A stretch of 64,000 bases of DNA from Campylobacter insulaenigrae NCTC 12927 (GTDB lineage: Bacteria > Campylobacterota > Campylobacteria > Campylobacterales > Campylobacteraceae): assembly GCF_000816185.1 (NCBI RefSeq), contig NZ_CP007770.1:434001-498000 (forward strand), written 5' to 3'. How positions within the stretch are numbered: position 1 is the stretch's first letter; each line of letters begins with the position of its first letter. The translations under genes and the position numbers were made by a program. The notes below the pieces were generated by a model. That model ran no database searches and was not told where the DNA came from. It saw only the letters and a program-made list of their open reading frames with translations. Of this stretch, positions 29,081 to 37,727 are shown piece by piece.

Positions 29081-29605
29081 ATGAAATTTTCTAAAAAACA
29101 AATAAAGCTTTTATTGGATTTATTAAAAGATCCTAAAAAAATTTTAATTATGGGATTTTTGATAGCTTTTGCTTATGTGTTAAATTATGATGTAAATTCA
29201 TATGTGCAAGCAAAGGTAGTTGAGGTTATAGATGGGGATACTATAAGGGTTGTGGTAAATAATAAAGAGCAAAAAGTAAGATTATTTGGTATTGATGCTC
29301 CAGAAAAAAATCAAGCTTATGGACAAATATCAAAGAAATTTTTAAATGCTATCGTACTAAACAAAGAAGTTACTTTAAGTATCAAAGATGAAGATAAATA
29401 TGGTAGAATTTTAGCTATTGTTTATTTAAATGATAAAGATATTAATCAAATTATGGTTAAAAATGGCTATGCATGGGCTTATGAACATTATAGTGATTTA
29501 TATCTTAATATGCAAAATATAGCTAGAAGTGCTAAAAAAGGCTTGTGGGAAGATAAAAATCCTATAGAGCCTTATAAGTGGCGAAAGCAGATAAGGTTAA
29601 AATAA
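29081..29605 (+). CDS. Membrane-anchored thermonuclease (SNase-like)
   Basis: The 174 residues have an uncleaved or cleavable hydrophobic segment (about 22-40) followed by a staphylococcal-nuclease domain. Visible catalytic pieces are VIDGDTIRVVV (Asp of the calcium site), KVRLFGIDAPEKNQAYG (Arg and Asp/Glu) and DKYGRILAIVYL (second Arg). It would cut extracellular or periplasmic DNA and RNA. The gene for a small lipoprotein follows after one base, suggesting an operon of two envelope proteins. Confidence 0.9.
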   Translation: MKFSKKQIKLLLDLLKDPKKILIMGFLIAFAYVLNYDVNSYVQAKVVEVIDGDTIRVVVNNKEQKVRLFGIDAPEKNQAYGQISKKFLNAIVLNKEVTLSIKDEDKYGRILAIVYLNDKDINQIMVKNGYAWAYEHYSDLYLNMQNIARSAKKGLWEDKNPIEPYKWRKQIRLK

Positions 29606-29606
29606 G

Positions 29607-29801
29607 ATGTTTAAAAAAATTATTTTAGTATTTTTGATATTGTTTTTCAGTGGATGTTTTGTTAATGAAAGAGGAGTTTCAAATCGTTTTTATGATGATT
29701 GTAAAGAATATTATGATGCAAGCGGAATATACCATAAAGAATGCCCGCAAAATTGGATCGATTTGCCTTTAACCCCCGAGACTTTTGAGGGCAGCATTTA
29801 A
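29607..29801 (+). CDS. Small lipoprotein of unknown function
   Basis: This 64-residue product has a Lys-rich start, a hydrophobic helix and a lipobox FFSGC with Cys17 as the lipidation site. The mature 48 residues contain Cys32 and Cys46 and end in PLTPETFEGSI. I recognise no domain. It lies one base after the nuclease gene. Its last 33 bases overlap, on the other strand, the end of the Cj0977-type gene, so the two transcripts are complementary there. Confidence 0.75.
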   Translation: MFKKIILVFLILFFSGCFVNERGVSNRFYDDCKEYYDASGIYHKECPQNWIDLPLTPETFEGSI

Positions 29802-30335
29802 TTCAGCTTGAGAAGAATCTTTTTGAGAATTCTCTTGATTCTCCTGATTGTTGTTATTTAAATTTGTTTGAGTTTGTTTGAGTTTAAAAATATGTTCTTC
29901 AGTTGTTATAACTTGAAATGAAGCATCAAAAATTTTAATTTCATTTACAAAGCCAACTACTTTCACCTCTCTTTTTCTAGCATCATCACTAAACAAAGCA
30001 TTAGCTTCAAGATTTAAAATATCACCAACTTTTAAAGGTGCATAAAAAAAACTTCTAGAACCTATTAATACGCTAAATTGCTTATTAATAGCAGCTTGTG
30101 CGATATAATTTGCAGCATTAAAAACAAAACCACTGTGGACTAATCCAAGATCATCTACTGCCATATCTCCTGTGGTAATTAATATGCCTTTAGCAAAATT
30201 TTTTTCTATGTGGGATATACTTCCTGCTAAGTTATTATTAATGTTTGGACAAGTAATAAGCTCTGTTTTGATGCGATTTAATTCTTCAGGATCTATTAGT
30301 TCTTCTATGCTAACTACATTCGCACTTTTTGCCAT
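29769..30335 (-). CDS. Cj0977-type hotdog-fold protein linked to motility/virulence
   Basis: The 188 residues show a hotdog-like core (AGSISHIEKNFAKGILIT, GLVHSGFVFNAANYIAQAAIN, FYAPLKVGDILNLEAN) and a Gln/Asn/Ser-rich C-terminal tail. It matches what I recall of Cj0977, which is needed for C. jejuni invasion and is regulated with flagellar genes. The HSGF segment is in the position of a hotdog active-site helix, but no thioesterase activity is established to my knowledge. It follows cmoB by one base, and its 3' end overlaps the opposite lipoprotein gene. Confidence 0.82.
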   Translation of the reverse strand: MAKSANVVSIEELIDPEELNRIKTELITCPNINNNLAGSISHIEKNFAKGILITTGDMAVDDLGLVHSGFVFNAANYIAQAAINKQFSVLIGSRSFFYAPLKVGDILNLEANALFSDDARKREVKVVGFVNEIKIFDASFQVITTEEHIFKLKQTQTNLNNNNQENQENSQKDSSQAELNAALKSLGG

Positions 30336-30336
30336 T

Positions 30337-31212
30337 TTAAACCTTTAATTTTACATACACTCTTCTTGGGGCAGGATAGCCCTCGCAAGTGAAATTTAAA
30401 TCATTTTTATCTAAAAAACATTCTAAAGAATAAGAATCTATCCATTCTGTTTTTCTTTGTTCTTTAAAGTCTGTTTGTTTTGTAGCTAAAACTTCAAATT
30501 CACTAAAGCCAGCTTTGATACACCAATTTCTTAAACCCAATATCGACGGAATGAAAAAAATATTTGGTATTTTTGAATAAGTTTTTTGAGGAATAAGTGC
30601 AATTTCTCTTTCATCTTCTATATACATAGTGTCTAAAAACACTATACCATCTTTATTGAGAGATTGTTTAAGTTGCTTCAACATCATTACAGGATCGCTT
30701 CGATGATAAATTACCCCAAGACAAAAAATAACATCAAATTTAAAAGCATAATGTGGTACATCAGCTACACCTAATAATTCGTATTTTATGTGAGTTTTTG
30801 CTAGAGAATTTAATAATAAAAACTGAAGATAATATTTTATTGAAGGATCAAAACCTATGATTTTTTTTGGGTTAAATTCTAGCATTTTAAACATATAATA
30901 GCCATTATTACATCCAATATCTGCTACAATTTTATCTTTGATGCAAGGTATATAATCTTTTAATGTATTAAATTTAATGAAACTTTGCCATTCTGTATCG
31001 ATAAAAAGTTCGTTAATCTTAAATGGTCCTTTGCGCCATGGTTTTAATTGTAAAGCTATACTTTTAATTTTTTCATCAAAATTTTTATCACATAAGATTT
31101 CAAAACTATCATTTATTTTTATTCGTGATTTTGAAATTTCTTTGTTTAAATCTTGAATTTCTTTATAAAGAGGATGATCTAGAGCTTGTTTTAATAAAGC
31201 ATTGTTTTGCAT
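30337..31212 (-). CDS. cmoB: tRNA U34 carboxymethyltransferase CmoB
   Basis: CmoB uses carboxy-SAM to turn 5-hydroxyuridine at wobble position 34 into cmo5U. The 291 residues include the N-terminal RKGPFKINELFIDTEW-type block and a Rossmann methyltransferase core (VADIGCNNGYYMFKMLEF, about residues 112-130; IGFDPS; FCLGVIYHRSDPV). The RKGPF and GVLYHRxxP-like motifs separate CmoB from general methyltransferases. CmoA, which makes the cofactor, is not in the window. The flaC terminator lies just upstream, so cmoB may have its own start site in that gap. Confidence 0.93.
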   Translation of the reverse strand: MQNNALLKQALDHPLYKEIQDLNKEISKSRIKINDSFEILCDKNFDEKIKSIALQLKPWRKGPFKINELFIDTEWQSFIKFNTLKDYIPCIKDKIVADIGCNNGYYMFKMLEFNPKKIIGFDPSIKYYLQFLLLNSLAKTHIKYELLGVADVPHYAFKFDVIFCLGVIYHRSDPVMMLKQLKQSLNKDGIVFLDTMYIEDEREIALIPQKTYSKIPNIFFIPSILGLRNWCIKAGFSEFEVLATKQTDFKEQRKTEWIDSYSLECFLDKNDLNFTCEGYPAPRRVYVKLKV

Positions 31213-31225
31213 GAATTTATTCGTT

Positions 31226-31254
31226 AAAACTCCCTTTTAAAAGAAGGGAGTTTT
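31226..31254 (-). terminator. Rho-independent terminator of flaC
   Basis: Perfect 11-bp arms AAAACTCCCTT and AAGGGAGTTTT enclose a seven-base loop, starting four bases after the flaC stop. The stem has a GC-rich core and a T run on the minus strand, the textbook form. Confidence 0.92.
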
Positions 31255-31258
31255 GTAT

Positions 31259-32008
31259 TTATTGGAGTAAGCTTGCTAATTTTGTTTGTAGCATTATATT
31301 TGAATGAGCATTAGCAAACAAAAATGCATTTTCTTTTAAATAGTTTGCGTTAAAATCATTTACATTTTTAGCTAAGTCATTATTTTGCAGTTTGCTTTCA
31401 GCCTCTTTAGTGTTAATGCTAGTTTGCAAAGATGAATTAATATTTGCATTGATGCCATTAATACCAGCGCCAATATCTGCACGTAAAGTTCCTACTTGGT
31501 CAAGGAATTCATGAATCTTATCTTGATTTTCAAGACTAAGATCTGTTGTATTAGGTTGATTTAGATTGATATTTTCAACTCCAGAACCTACTACAAAATC
31601 CATACTTTGAAAAACATTCTTTCCATTAAAATTAGCATTTTCAAAAGCATCATTTATAGAATTTACTAGTCTAGTTGCTTCAGTATTTAATATACCTCTT
31701 TGTCTATCATTTAATGCAGCATTATTAGAACGAACTGAAAGTTCATTAAGTTTATCCGCTGTTAAAGATACGTTATTTAAAGTTGAATCTGCTATTTGTA
31801 AAATACCTATGGAATCATAAGCGTTTAAAATACCTTGATCTATAGTGCTATATTGATTTCTTAGTGAATCTGCTATAGCTAAATTTGCACTATCAGTACC
31901 ATCAATGGCACGAATTGCAGCTATATTTGACAAAGCTTTTTCTTGATTTTTTTGTGCTTGATTAGCATACTGACTTGCTTGAGTTGATCCTACATCATTT
32001 ATTTTCAT
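31259..32008 (-). CDS. flaC: Flagellin-like protein FlaC
   Basis: FlaC is a short flagellin exported through the flagellar apparatus. In C. jejuni it is secreted rather than a main filament subunit. At 249 residues it has conserved D0/D1 ends: an N-terminal coiled region with NIAAIRAIDGTDSANLAIADSL and a C-terminal helix ending SNIMLQTKLASLLQ. The variable central domains of FlaA/FlaB (about 570 residues) are missing. A minus-strand -10 box and a strong terminator frame it as a single-gene unit. Confidence 0.93.
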   Translation of the reverse strand: MKINDVGSTQASQYANQAQKNQEKALSNIAAIRAIDGTDSANLAIADSLRNQYSTIDQGILNAYDSIGILQIADSTLNNVSLTADKLNELSVRSNNAALNDRQRGILNTEATRLVNSINDAFENANFNGKNVFQSMDFVVGSGVENINLNQPNTTDLSLENQDKIHEFLDQVGTLRADIGAGINGINANINSSLQTSINTKEAESKLQNNDLAKNVNDFNANYLKENAFLFANAHSNIMLQTKLASLLQ

Positions 32009-32034
32009 CGCTTTGCTCCTTTTTTAAAGACTTG

Positions 32035-32508
32035 TTATATTATATCATTTTTTTTAAAATTTAGAAAAAATAAAGCAAGTTGGGAAAACATAATGATTTT
32101 CATCACAACTTCACTTGCCCCATGAATTTTTATAAATTCTTGAGTTTGTGTTGCTTCTTCTCCTAAATTTTGTGCTTGTAATACATAAGCACTAAAGTAA
32201 AATACAAAAAGCAAACTTAGTGCCAAAATAATTAAAGAAAGCATAAATTTAGAAAAATTTATTTTAAAAGAGTAATGTTTATTTTTAAAAGAAAAAAATT
32301 CTACCAATATAGATAAGATACTAACTCCAAGTAAAACATAATTAAATTTAATAAAAATATTTGTCATCAAAAGACCGCTTTGAAAATGAGTTAAAACTCC
32401 TTCGCCAATAAATTTTTCAGGGTAAAATATAGTAGGAGCTAAAAGCACACCTATGCTAATTTCTATGCCAATTAAACTTGCTAGTAAAAATAAATATACA
32501 GCTTTCAT
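32035..32508 (-). CDS. DUF4149-like inner-membrane protein
   Basis: The 157 residues have four hydrophobic segments (about 3-25, 50-70, 88-110 and 135-152). The first contains LIGIEISIGVLLAPTIFYPE, which recalls the DUF4149 start with a conserved Pro-x-x-Phe. No catalytic residues are evident and no function is known to me. The downstream flaC promoter overlaps its last codons. A 39-base gap separates it from prmC upstream. Confidence 0.7.
   Translation of the reverse strand: MKAVYLFLLASLIGIEISIGVLLAPTIFYPEKFIGEGVLTHFQSGLLMTNIFIKFNYVLLGVSILSILVEFFSFKNKHYSFKINFSKFMLSLIILALSLLFVFYFSAYVLQAQNLGEEATQTQEFIKIHGASEVVMKIIMFSQLALFFLNFKKNDII
32039..32044 (-). promoter_or_regulatory. Putative -10 box of flaC
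   Basis: The minus strand reads GATATAATATAAC, with TATAAT at 32044-32039 about 31 bases before the flaC ATG. It lies at the very end of the upstream DUF4149 gene. A TAAA lies 13 bases upstream of GATAT, which is too close for a clean sigma-28 promoter, so sigma-70 type is the better reading. Confidence 0.5.
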
Positions 32509-32547
32509 AAAAATATTCTCCTTAGATAAATTAATGGTGATTATAAT

Positions 32548-33351
32548 TTAATACTTTAAATTATGTGCAACAAAAACTCTATCAAAACCATGATAGTCAG
32601 TAAAAAATTCAGCTTTAAAATTGTATTCATTTAAAATTTGAGCTAGAATTTCTTTTTGGTCATATCCAAATTCACAAGCTAGAATTTTGCATTTTTTATT
32701 TTTAGCAAAAATGATTATATCTTCTAATATCTCCCAACCTTTTTCACCGCCATATAAGGCATTATGTGGCTCGTTTTTTACCCATTTGTCTAAAGGATAA
32801 GAATTTTTTATATAAGGAGGATTTGAAAATATAAAATCATAGTTTGAACTCAAATTTTTAAAATCACAAAGTTTAAAATCAATATGATCTAACACTTGAT
32901 GATATTTTGCGTTTTTTGTGGCAAGATTAAGTGCTAGAGGGTTTATATCACAAGCTTGAAGTGAAACTTTTTTTATTTTTGCCAAAGCAATACTTAAAAT
33001 TCCACTTCCAAATCCTATTTCTAAAATATTTTTAAAATGATATTCATTTAAAAGATTTAGACATTTTTCTAATAAAATTTCACTATCAAAACGAGGAATT
33101 AAAATTCCATTTTCAATAAAAAAATCCATGCCATAAAAACTAGTTTTTTGAAAGATATACTCAAAAGGTTCCCCATTTAAAAAACGATCAACAAGTGTAA
33201 AAAATTTTCTTTCATTGATTAAAACATTTGGGTTTAAAAAAATCCAAGATTTATCTTTGTTTAAAAATTCACAGAGTATAAATACTATATGCTCTTTTTG
33301 AGATAAATCTTTAGTATAAGCTAATTCTAATGCTTTTTTTATAGGCATCAT
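32548..33351 (-). CDS. prmC: Release-factor glutamine methyltransferase PrmC (HemK)
   Basis: PrmC methylates the Gln of the GGQ motif in peptide-release factors RF1 and RF2. The 267 residues have an N-terminal helical domain and a Rossmann core with ILEIGFGSGILSIALAK (about residues 115-131) and the catalytic NPPYI motif near residue 181. The start overlaps the M48 protease stop by four bases; two adjacent ATG codons (33351 and 33348) are both possible. Confidence 0.93.
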   Translation of the reverse strand: MMPIKKALELAYTKDLSQKEHIVFILCEFLNKDKSWIFLNPNVLINERKFFTLVDRFLNGEPFEYIFQKTSFYGMDFFIENGILIPRFDSEILLEKCLNLLNEYHFKNILEIGFGSGILSIALAKIKKVSLQACDINPLALNLATKNAKYHQVLDHIDFKLCDFKNLSSNYDFIFSNPPYIKNSYPLDKWVKNEPHNALYGGEKGWEILEDIIIFAKNKKCKILACEFGYDQKEILAQILNEYNFKAEFFTDYHGFDRVFVAHNLKY

Positions 33352-34535
33352 TGCAATGCTTTAATTCTATCATAAATGCAAGGATGACTTGAATAAAAGA
33401 ACGTATACATTGGACTTGATTTTATAAAAGCTTTATTTTCTTTTGCAAGTGCTATTAGAGCATCTTTCATATCGTTTTTTGAACTTAATTCTGCCCCATG
33501 TAAATCAGCGTTAAATTCATTTTTTTGGCTCATTTTATTGATAAAAGGAGAAACAAAAAAAGTAAAAATATTTCCAAAAATTATTAATAAAGCAAAAACT
33601 CCAGCATTAACTTCATCAAGATGGCTTTGAATATAAAATGATTTTGGTAAATGTGCAAAAATAAAAAATAGAGCAAAAAGCATCAAAGCACTCATAAATA
33701 ACATTTTTACTAGATCTTTATGCACAAAATGCCCAAGCTCGTGTCCTAAAACAGCTATAAGTTCATTTTCTTTTAAAGCTTTTAAAAGCGTATCAAAAAG
33801 TACAACTCTTTTGCTTTTAAAAAGTCCTCCAAAATAAGCATTCAATCTTTTATCTCTTTTGCTTGCATCGACGATATAAACACCATTGGCGCTAAAGCCA
33901 GATTTATGCATTAAATTAGTGATTTTTTCTAATAATTTTTCATCATCTAATTTTGTCATTTTATTAAATATAGGTGCTATAAAAGTAGGATAGATTAAGT
34001 TAATAATGATAATTATGCTAAAACTTAAGGCAAAAGCTACTATCCACCAATAATTACCAAAAAATTCAAAACAAAAGACTAAAGAATATATTATTAAAAA
34101 ACCAAAAATAAGCATTAAAATCAAAGATTTTAAACTATCTTTTACGAAAAGTGTTAAAGTCATATTTGAAAAACCATGTTTTTTATCTTTAATAAAACTT
34201 TCATAATACCCTAAAGGTAAATTTAAAATACTAAGTATTAGCAAAAATGCAAGTAAAAATAGTGTATTTTCAAAGGTAGAATTTTCTTTTATAAAAAAAT
34301 CTTTAAGATATAAAAATCCAAAACTTAGCCAAGCTATATTGACGATTAAATGGTAAATATTTGAAAATATTTTGTATTTTTCATTTTCTATAGCTATATT
34401 CGCTGCATTAATGTAATCATTTTCACTTAAAATTACTGCTTGTTTATTTCTCTCTTTTTTTATAAATTGAATTTGATTATAAGAAATATAAAGCGTAAAT
34501 AGTGTATAAGTACATAAAATAAGTATTAGTGTCAT
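33348..34535 (-). CDS. M48-family (Ste24-like) membrane zinc metalloprotease
   Basis: The 395 residues have about six membrane segments and the zinc motif HELGHFVHKD near residue 264, with a third ligand Glu in NEFNADLHGAE further on. This is the layout of CAAX-prenyl-protease-1/Ste24-like enzymes. In bacteria they probably handle membrane-protein quality control. I prefer ATG 34535 (MTLILILCTY), behind AAGGAAAATT, over an upstream in-frame ATG at 34610. The earlier one would add 25 non-hydrophobic residues and overlap the ABC-F gene. Confidence 0.88.
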   Translation of the reverse strand: MTLILILCTYTLFTLYISYNQIQFIKKERNKQAVILSENDYINAANIAIENEKYKIFSNIYHLIVNIAWLSFGFLYLKDFFIKENSTFENTLFLLAFLLILSILNLPLGYYESFIKDKKHGFSNMTLTLFVKDSLKSLILMLIFGFLIIYSLVFCFEFFGNYWWIVAFALSFSIIIIINLIYPTFIAPIFNKMTKLDDEKLLEKITNLMHKSGFSANGVYIVDASKRDKRLNAYFGGLFKSKRVVLFDTLLKALKENELIAVLGHELGHFVHKDLVKMLFMSALMLFALFFIFAHLPKSFYIQSHLDEVNAGVFALLIIFGNIFTFFVSPFINKMSQKNEFNADLHGAELSSKNDMKDALIALAKENKAFIKSSPMYTFFYSSHPCIYDRIKALQ

Positions 34536-34596
34536 AATTTTCCTTTTTTTATTTTTACAAATTGTAATCAAGCTAATAAAATAAGAGTTAATATCT

Positions 34597-36531
34597 TTAT
34601 AAATTTTCACTTTTTTCTAAAATTTCAAAATATTCTTTTTCTAAATGTTCTAGATCTTGTTCAAGTATATTGAGTTGATTGTATAAAGAATTAACTCCTT
34701 GTTCTTGATAAATTTTAGGATCGCTTAGAGCATTTTTTATTTGCTTGATTTCTTCTTCAATTTTTTGAATTTTATCAGGATGAGAATTTAAAATTTCATT
34801 TTCTTTGTAGCTTAGTTTTTTGGTAGTTTTTTCTTTATTTTTTTGACCTTGATTTTCATTTGTAGTGAGATATTGAGAAAATTCTTTAAATTCTTTAAAT
34901 TCTTTTTCATTTTCTAAGTATTCACTATATGAAATTACTTCTATGTTTATAGTTGAGTTGTCTTCAAAAGCATAAAGTTTTGTAGCTATTTTATCAACAA
35001 AATATCTATCATGAGATACTAATAAAATAGCTCCTTCGAAAGAAAGCAGGTATTCTTCTAAAATATTTATAGTAGCAATATCAAGATCATTTGTTGGTTC
35101 ATCTAAAATTAAAGCATCATATTCTTTTGTAAAAAGCAAAGCCAAGGCAATTCTATTTTTCTCTCCACCACTTAATACACTCACGCTTTGATCTAAAAAT
35201 TCCTTAGGAAATAAAAATTGTTTCAAATATCCATAAACATGCATATTTTTACCACGTACTTGAATGTGATCTCCACCATTGGGACAAAAAATTTCCAAAA
35301 GTGTTTTATCAGTGTTTAGCAAACTTCTACTTTGATCAAAATAACCTATTTTTATATCTCCTATTTTGATTTCTCCACTATCCAAAGGAAGTTGATTTAA
35401 TAAAATTTTTAAGAAAGTGGATTTACCACAACCATTTTTTCCTACTATTGCGATACGTTCGCCTTGTAATATTCTGGTACTAAAATTTTGAAATAGTATT
35501 TTTTGGGAAATTGTTTTTGTGATATCTTTTAATTCAAAAAGCATTTTTTTACGATTTTGACTTTGTGTTTGATTAAAATTTTTACTAGCTCTTTTAATTT
35601 CAAGCTGTAAGCGTTTAATTGCGCTAGGGTTTTTTTTAGCTTCTTCGCGCATTTTTAATATACGTTCTTTACGACCTTCATTACGTTTGAGCCTTGCCTT
35701 TACACCTCTTTTTAGCCATTCTTCTTCACTTTTTAATTGCTTTAATAAAGTTTCGTGACTTTTAGATAAAGACGCTAAAATAGCAGCTTTTTTTTCTAAA
35801 TATTGAGTATATCCACCTTCAAAAACACTTATTTTTCCCGCTTCAATCTCTACGCATTTTTGAGCTATAGCATCTATAAAATGTCTATCATGAGAAATAA
35901 AAATAACGCACATTTTAGAAGCTTTTAATCTTTCCTCTAAAAAACTACTCATGTAAACATCTAAATGATTTGTTGGTTCATCTAAAAGTAATATATCTGG
36001 GTTTTTTAATAATAATGTACAAAGTCCAACACGTCTAATTTCCCCTCCACTTAAAGAACAAAGAGGTCTATTTTCGTATTCTTTTAAACTAAATTCTTCT
36101 AAAATTCTTTGAATTTTTTGGTCTAAATTCCAAGCATCTTTTGAATCAATTAATAAACTTAAATCATCTACTTTTTTTAGGTATTCTTTATTATTAGGAT
36201 CAAAAGATAATTTTTCATTGTAGGTTTCAAATTCACTCAAAGCATGATAAATTTCTTCTAATTCTTTTTTTATTGCCTGAGTCACACTTAAAGAACTTTC
36301 AAAACTAACGTGCTGGCTTAACATGGCAATACTTATATTATTTTGTTTAATTACTCTTCCAGCGTCTAATTTTAAAGTGCCTATGAGTGTTTTTAAAAAG
36401 CTTGACTTTCCTTCTCCATTTTTACCTATAATAGCTATTTTTTCGCCTAAATTTGCACTAAAATTTGCATTTTCTAAGATGATTTTTGTATTAAATTTTT
36501 TATTTGCATCTATTAAGTCAATTAGAGCCAA
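34597..36531 (-). CDS. ABC-F family ATPase (Uup-like)
   Basis: The 644-residue soluble protein has two ABC domains without membrane segments: Walker A GKNGEGKSS (about residues 37-45) and GKNGCGKST (near 355-363), signatures LSGGE in both halves, and DEPTNHLD and DEPTNDLD Walker B blocks. A charged linker joins them and a coiled-coil C-terminus follows (after about residue 560). ABC-F proteins act on the ribosome E site to relieve stalling or give antibiotic resistance. The C-terminal coiled coil favours Uup. The start is TTG 36531 behind AGGGAA. Confidence 0.92.
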   Translation of the reverse strand: MALIDLIDANKKFNTKIILENANFSANLGEKIAIIGKNGEGKSSFLKTLIGTLKLDAGRVIKQNNISIAMLSQHVSFESSLSVTQAIKKELEEIYHALSEFETYNEKLSFDPNNKEYLKKVDDLSLLIDSKDAWNLDQKIQRILEEFSLKEYENRPLCSLSGGEIRRVGLCTLLLKNPDILLLDEPTNHLDVYMSSFLEERLKASKMCVIFISHDRHFIDAIAQKCVEIEAGKISVFEGGYTQYLEKKAAILASLSKSHETLLKQLKSEEEWLKRGVKARLKRNEGRKERILKMREEAKKNPSAIKRLQLEIKRASKNFNQTQSQNRKKMLFELKDITKTISQKILFQNFSTRILQGERIAIVGKNGCGKSTFLKILLNQLPLDSGEIKIGDIKIGYFDQSRSLLNTDKTLLEIFCPNGGDHIQVRGKNMHVYGYLKQFLFPKEFLDQSVSVLSGGEKNRIALALLFTKEYDALILDEPTNDLDIATINILEEYLLSFEGAILLVSHDRYFVDKIATKLYAFEDNSTINIEVISYSEYLENEKEFKEFKEFSQYLTTNENQGQKNKEKTTKKLSYKENEILNSHPDKIQKIEEEIKQIKNALSDPKIYQEQGVNSLYNQLNILEQDLEHLEKEYFEILEKSENL

Positions 36532-36590
36532 AATTATTCCCTGATATTTTTTCGGAATTTTACTTTAAAAAAATATTAATTTTGCTTAAA

Positions 36591-36596
36591 TACAAT
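36591..36596 (+). promoter_or_regulatory. -10 box placed seven bases before a start codon
   Basis: TACAAT in the context TAAATACAATTA fits the Campylobacter -10 pattern. It ends only six bases before the ATG of the metallophosphoesterase gene at 36603, with no ribosome-binding site between. A transcript starting here would be leaderless or nearly so. Confidence 0.45.
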
Positions 36597-36602
36597 TACG
36601 TA

Positions 36603-37727
36603 ATGAGAATAATAATTTTTTTTAGTGTGTTAATACTTTTTTTTATATTAGCTAATGTATATGTTTATAAAAGATTTTTAAGTAGAGTTGATTTTTTATC
36701 AAATTATAAAACTAGTTTGAAAATTCTTATAGTTTTCATTTTTTGTATGGAAATGATCTTTTTTGCCAGTATGCGTACAGAATTTTTAAATGAAAGATTT
36801 TATTATATTTTAGCTATTTTTCCAACTATTACTTGTTTTTTATTACTTTTTGCTATATTGTTTGAAGTAGGACATTGGATATTTTTCAATGAAAAAAAGC
36901 AAATTTTTAATATTCAAAGAAGAAAATTTTTAAAACTTATTTTTGATTCTTGGTTTGTTATACTTAGTGTGAGTATGATTTTTAAAGGCTTTGTTAATGC
37001 TGTGAGTTTGCCAAAAGTAAAGCATATAGATATAAAAAATACAAAGCTTAAAGAAAATATAAATATAGCTTTGATTTCTGATGTGCACTTGGGGAAAAAT
37101 TTAGGAAAAGAATTTTTACAAGGTTTAATTGATAAAGTTAATGCTTTGAATGCTGATATGGTGATTATTGCAGGTGATTTAATAGATACTAATATTGACA
37201 ATATAGATTATCTTGATATTTTAGAAAATTTTAAATCAAAATATGGAACTTATTATGTATATGGTAATCATGAATATTATAATGATTTTGATAAAATTAG
37301 TGATAGATTAAGAAAGTTGAAAAATTTTACAATTTTAGAAGATGAGGTTGTTAAATTCGAGAATTTTGTCTTGGGTGGTACTTTAGATCTTAGTGCTGAA
37401 TATTTAGGATATAAAAAGAGTGATATTTCAAAGATTACACAACAAATAAATGAAGATAAATTTAATATCTTAATTACGCATCAGCCAAAATATGTGAAGA
37501 TGAATAATGTAGAAAATTTTGACTTAATTTTGTCAGGTCATACTCATGCTGGTCAGATATTTCCTTTTTCTTTACTAGTTTTACTAGAACAAGGATATGT
37601 GTATGGATTGTATCAACTTAGTAAAAAAACTTTATTATATGTAAGTAGTGGAGCTGGTTTTTGGGGTCCTGCGTTAAGATTTTTAGCACCTAGTGAAATA
37701 GCTTTTTTGCGGTTAAAAGGAGAATAA
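36603..37727 (+). CDS. Membrane-bound metallophosphoesterase (YaeI-like)
   Basis: The 374 residues have about four N-terminal membrane helices (to residue 140) and then a calcineurin-like domain: ISDVHLGKN (metal Asp and His), AGDLIDTN, GNHEYYND, a later ITHQPK and SGHTHAGQ with the final metal ligands. The family cleaves phosphate esters of nucleotides or lipids. The gene is directly followed by phosphatidylserine decarboxylase, so a phospholipid role is plausible. I chose ATG 36603 because it begins the first membrane helix. The open frame continues upstream to 36504 but overlaps the ABC-F gene. Confidence 0.87.
   Translation: MRIIIFFSVLILFFILANVYVYKRFLSRVDFLSNYKTSLKILIVFIFCMEMIFFASMRTEFLNERFYYILAIFPTITCFLLLFAILFEVGHWIFFNEKKQIFNIQRRKFLKLIFDSWFVILSVSMIFKGFVNAVSLPKVKHIDIKNTKLKENINIALISDVHLGKNLGKEFLQGLIDKVNALNADMVIIAGDLIDTNIDNIDYLDILENFKSKYGTYYVYGNHEYYNDFDKISDRLRKLKNFTILEDEVVKFENFVLGGTLDLSAEYLGYKKSDISKITQQINEDKFNILITHQPKYVKMNNVENFDLILSGHTHAGQIFPFSLLVLLEQGYVYGLYQLSKKTLLYVSSGAGFWGPALRFLAPSEIAFLRLKGE

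Noticed and set aside
32039-32063. Sigma-28 flagellar promoter for flaC
   Set aside because: The TAAA-to-GATAT spacing is only 13 bases, too short for a sigma-28 site; a plain TATAAT box explains it better.
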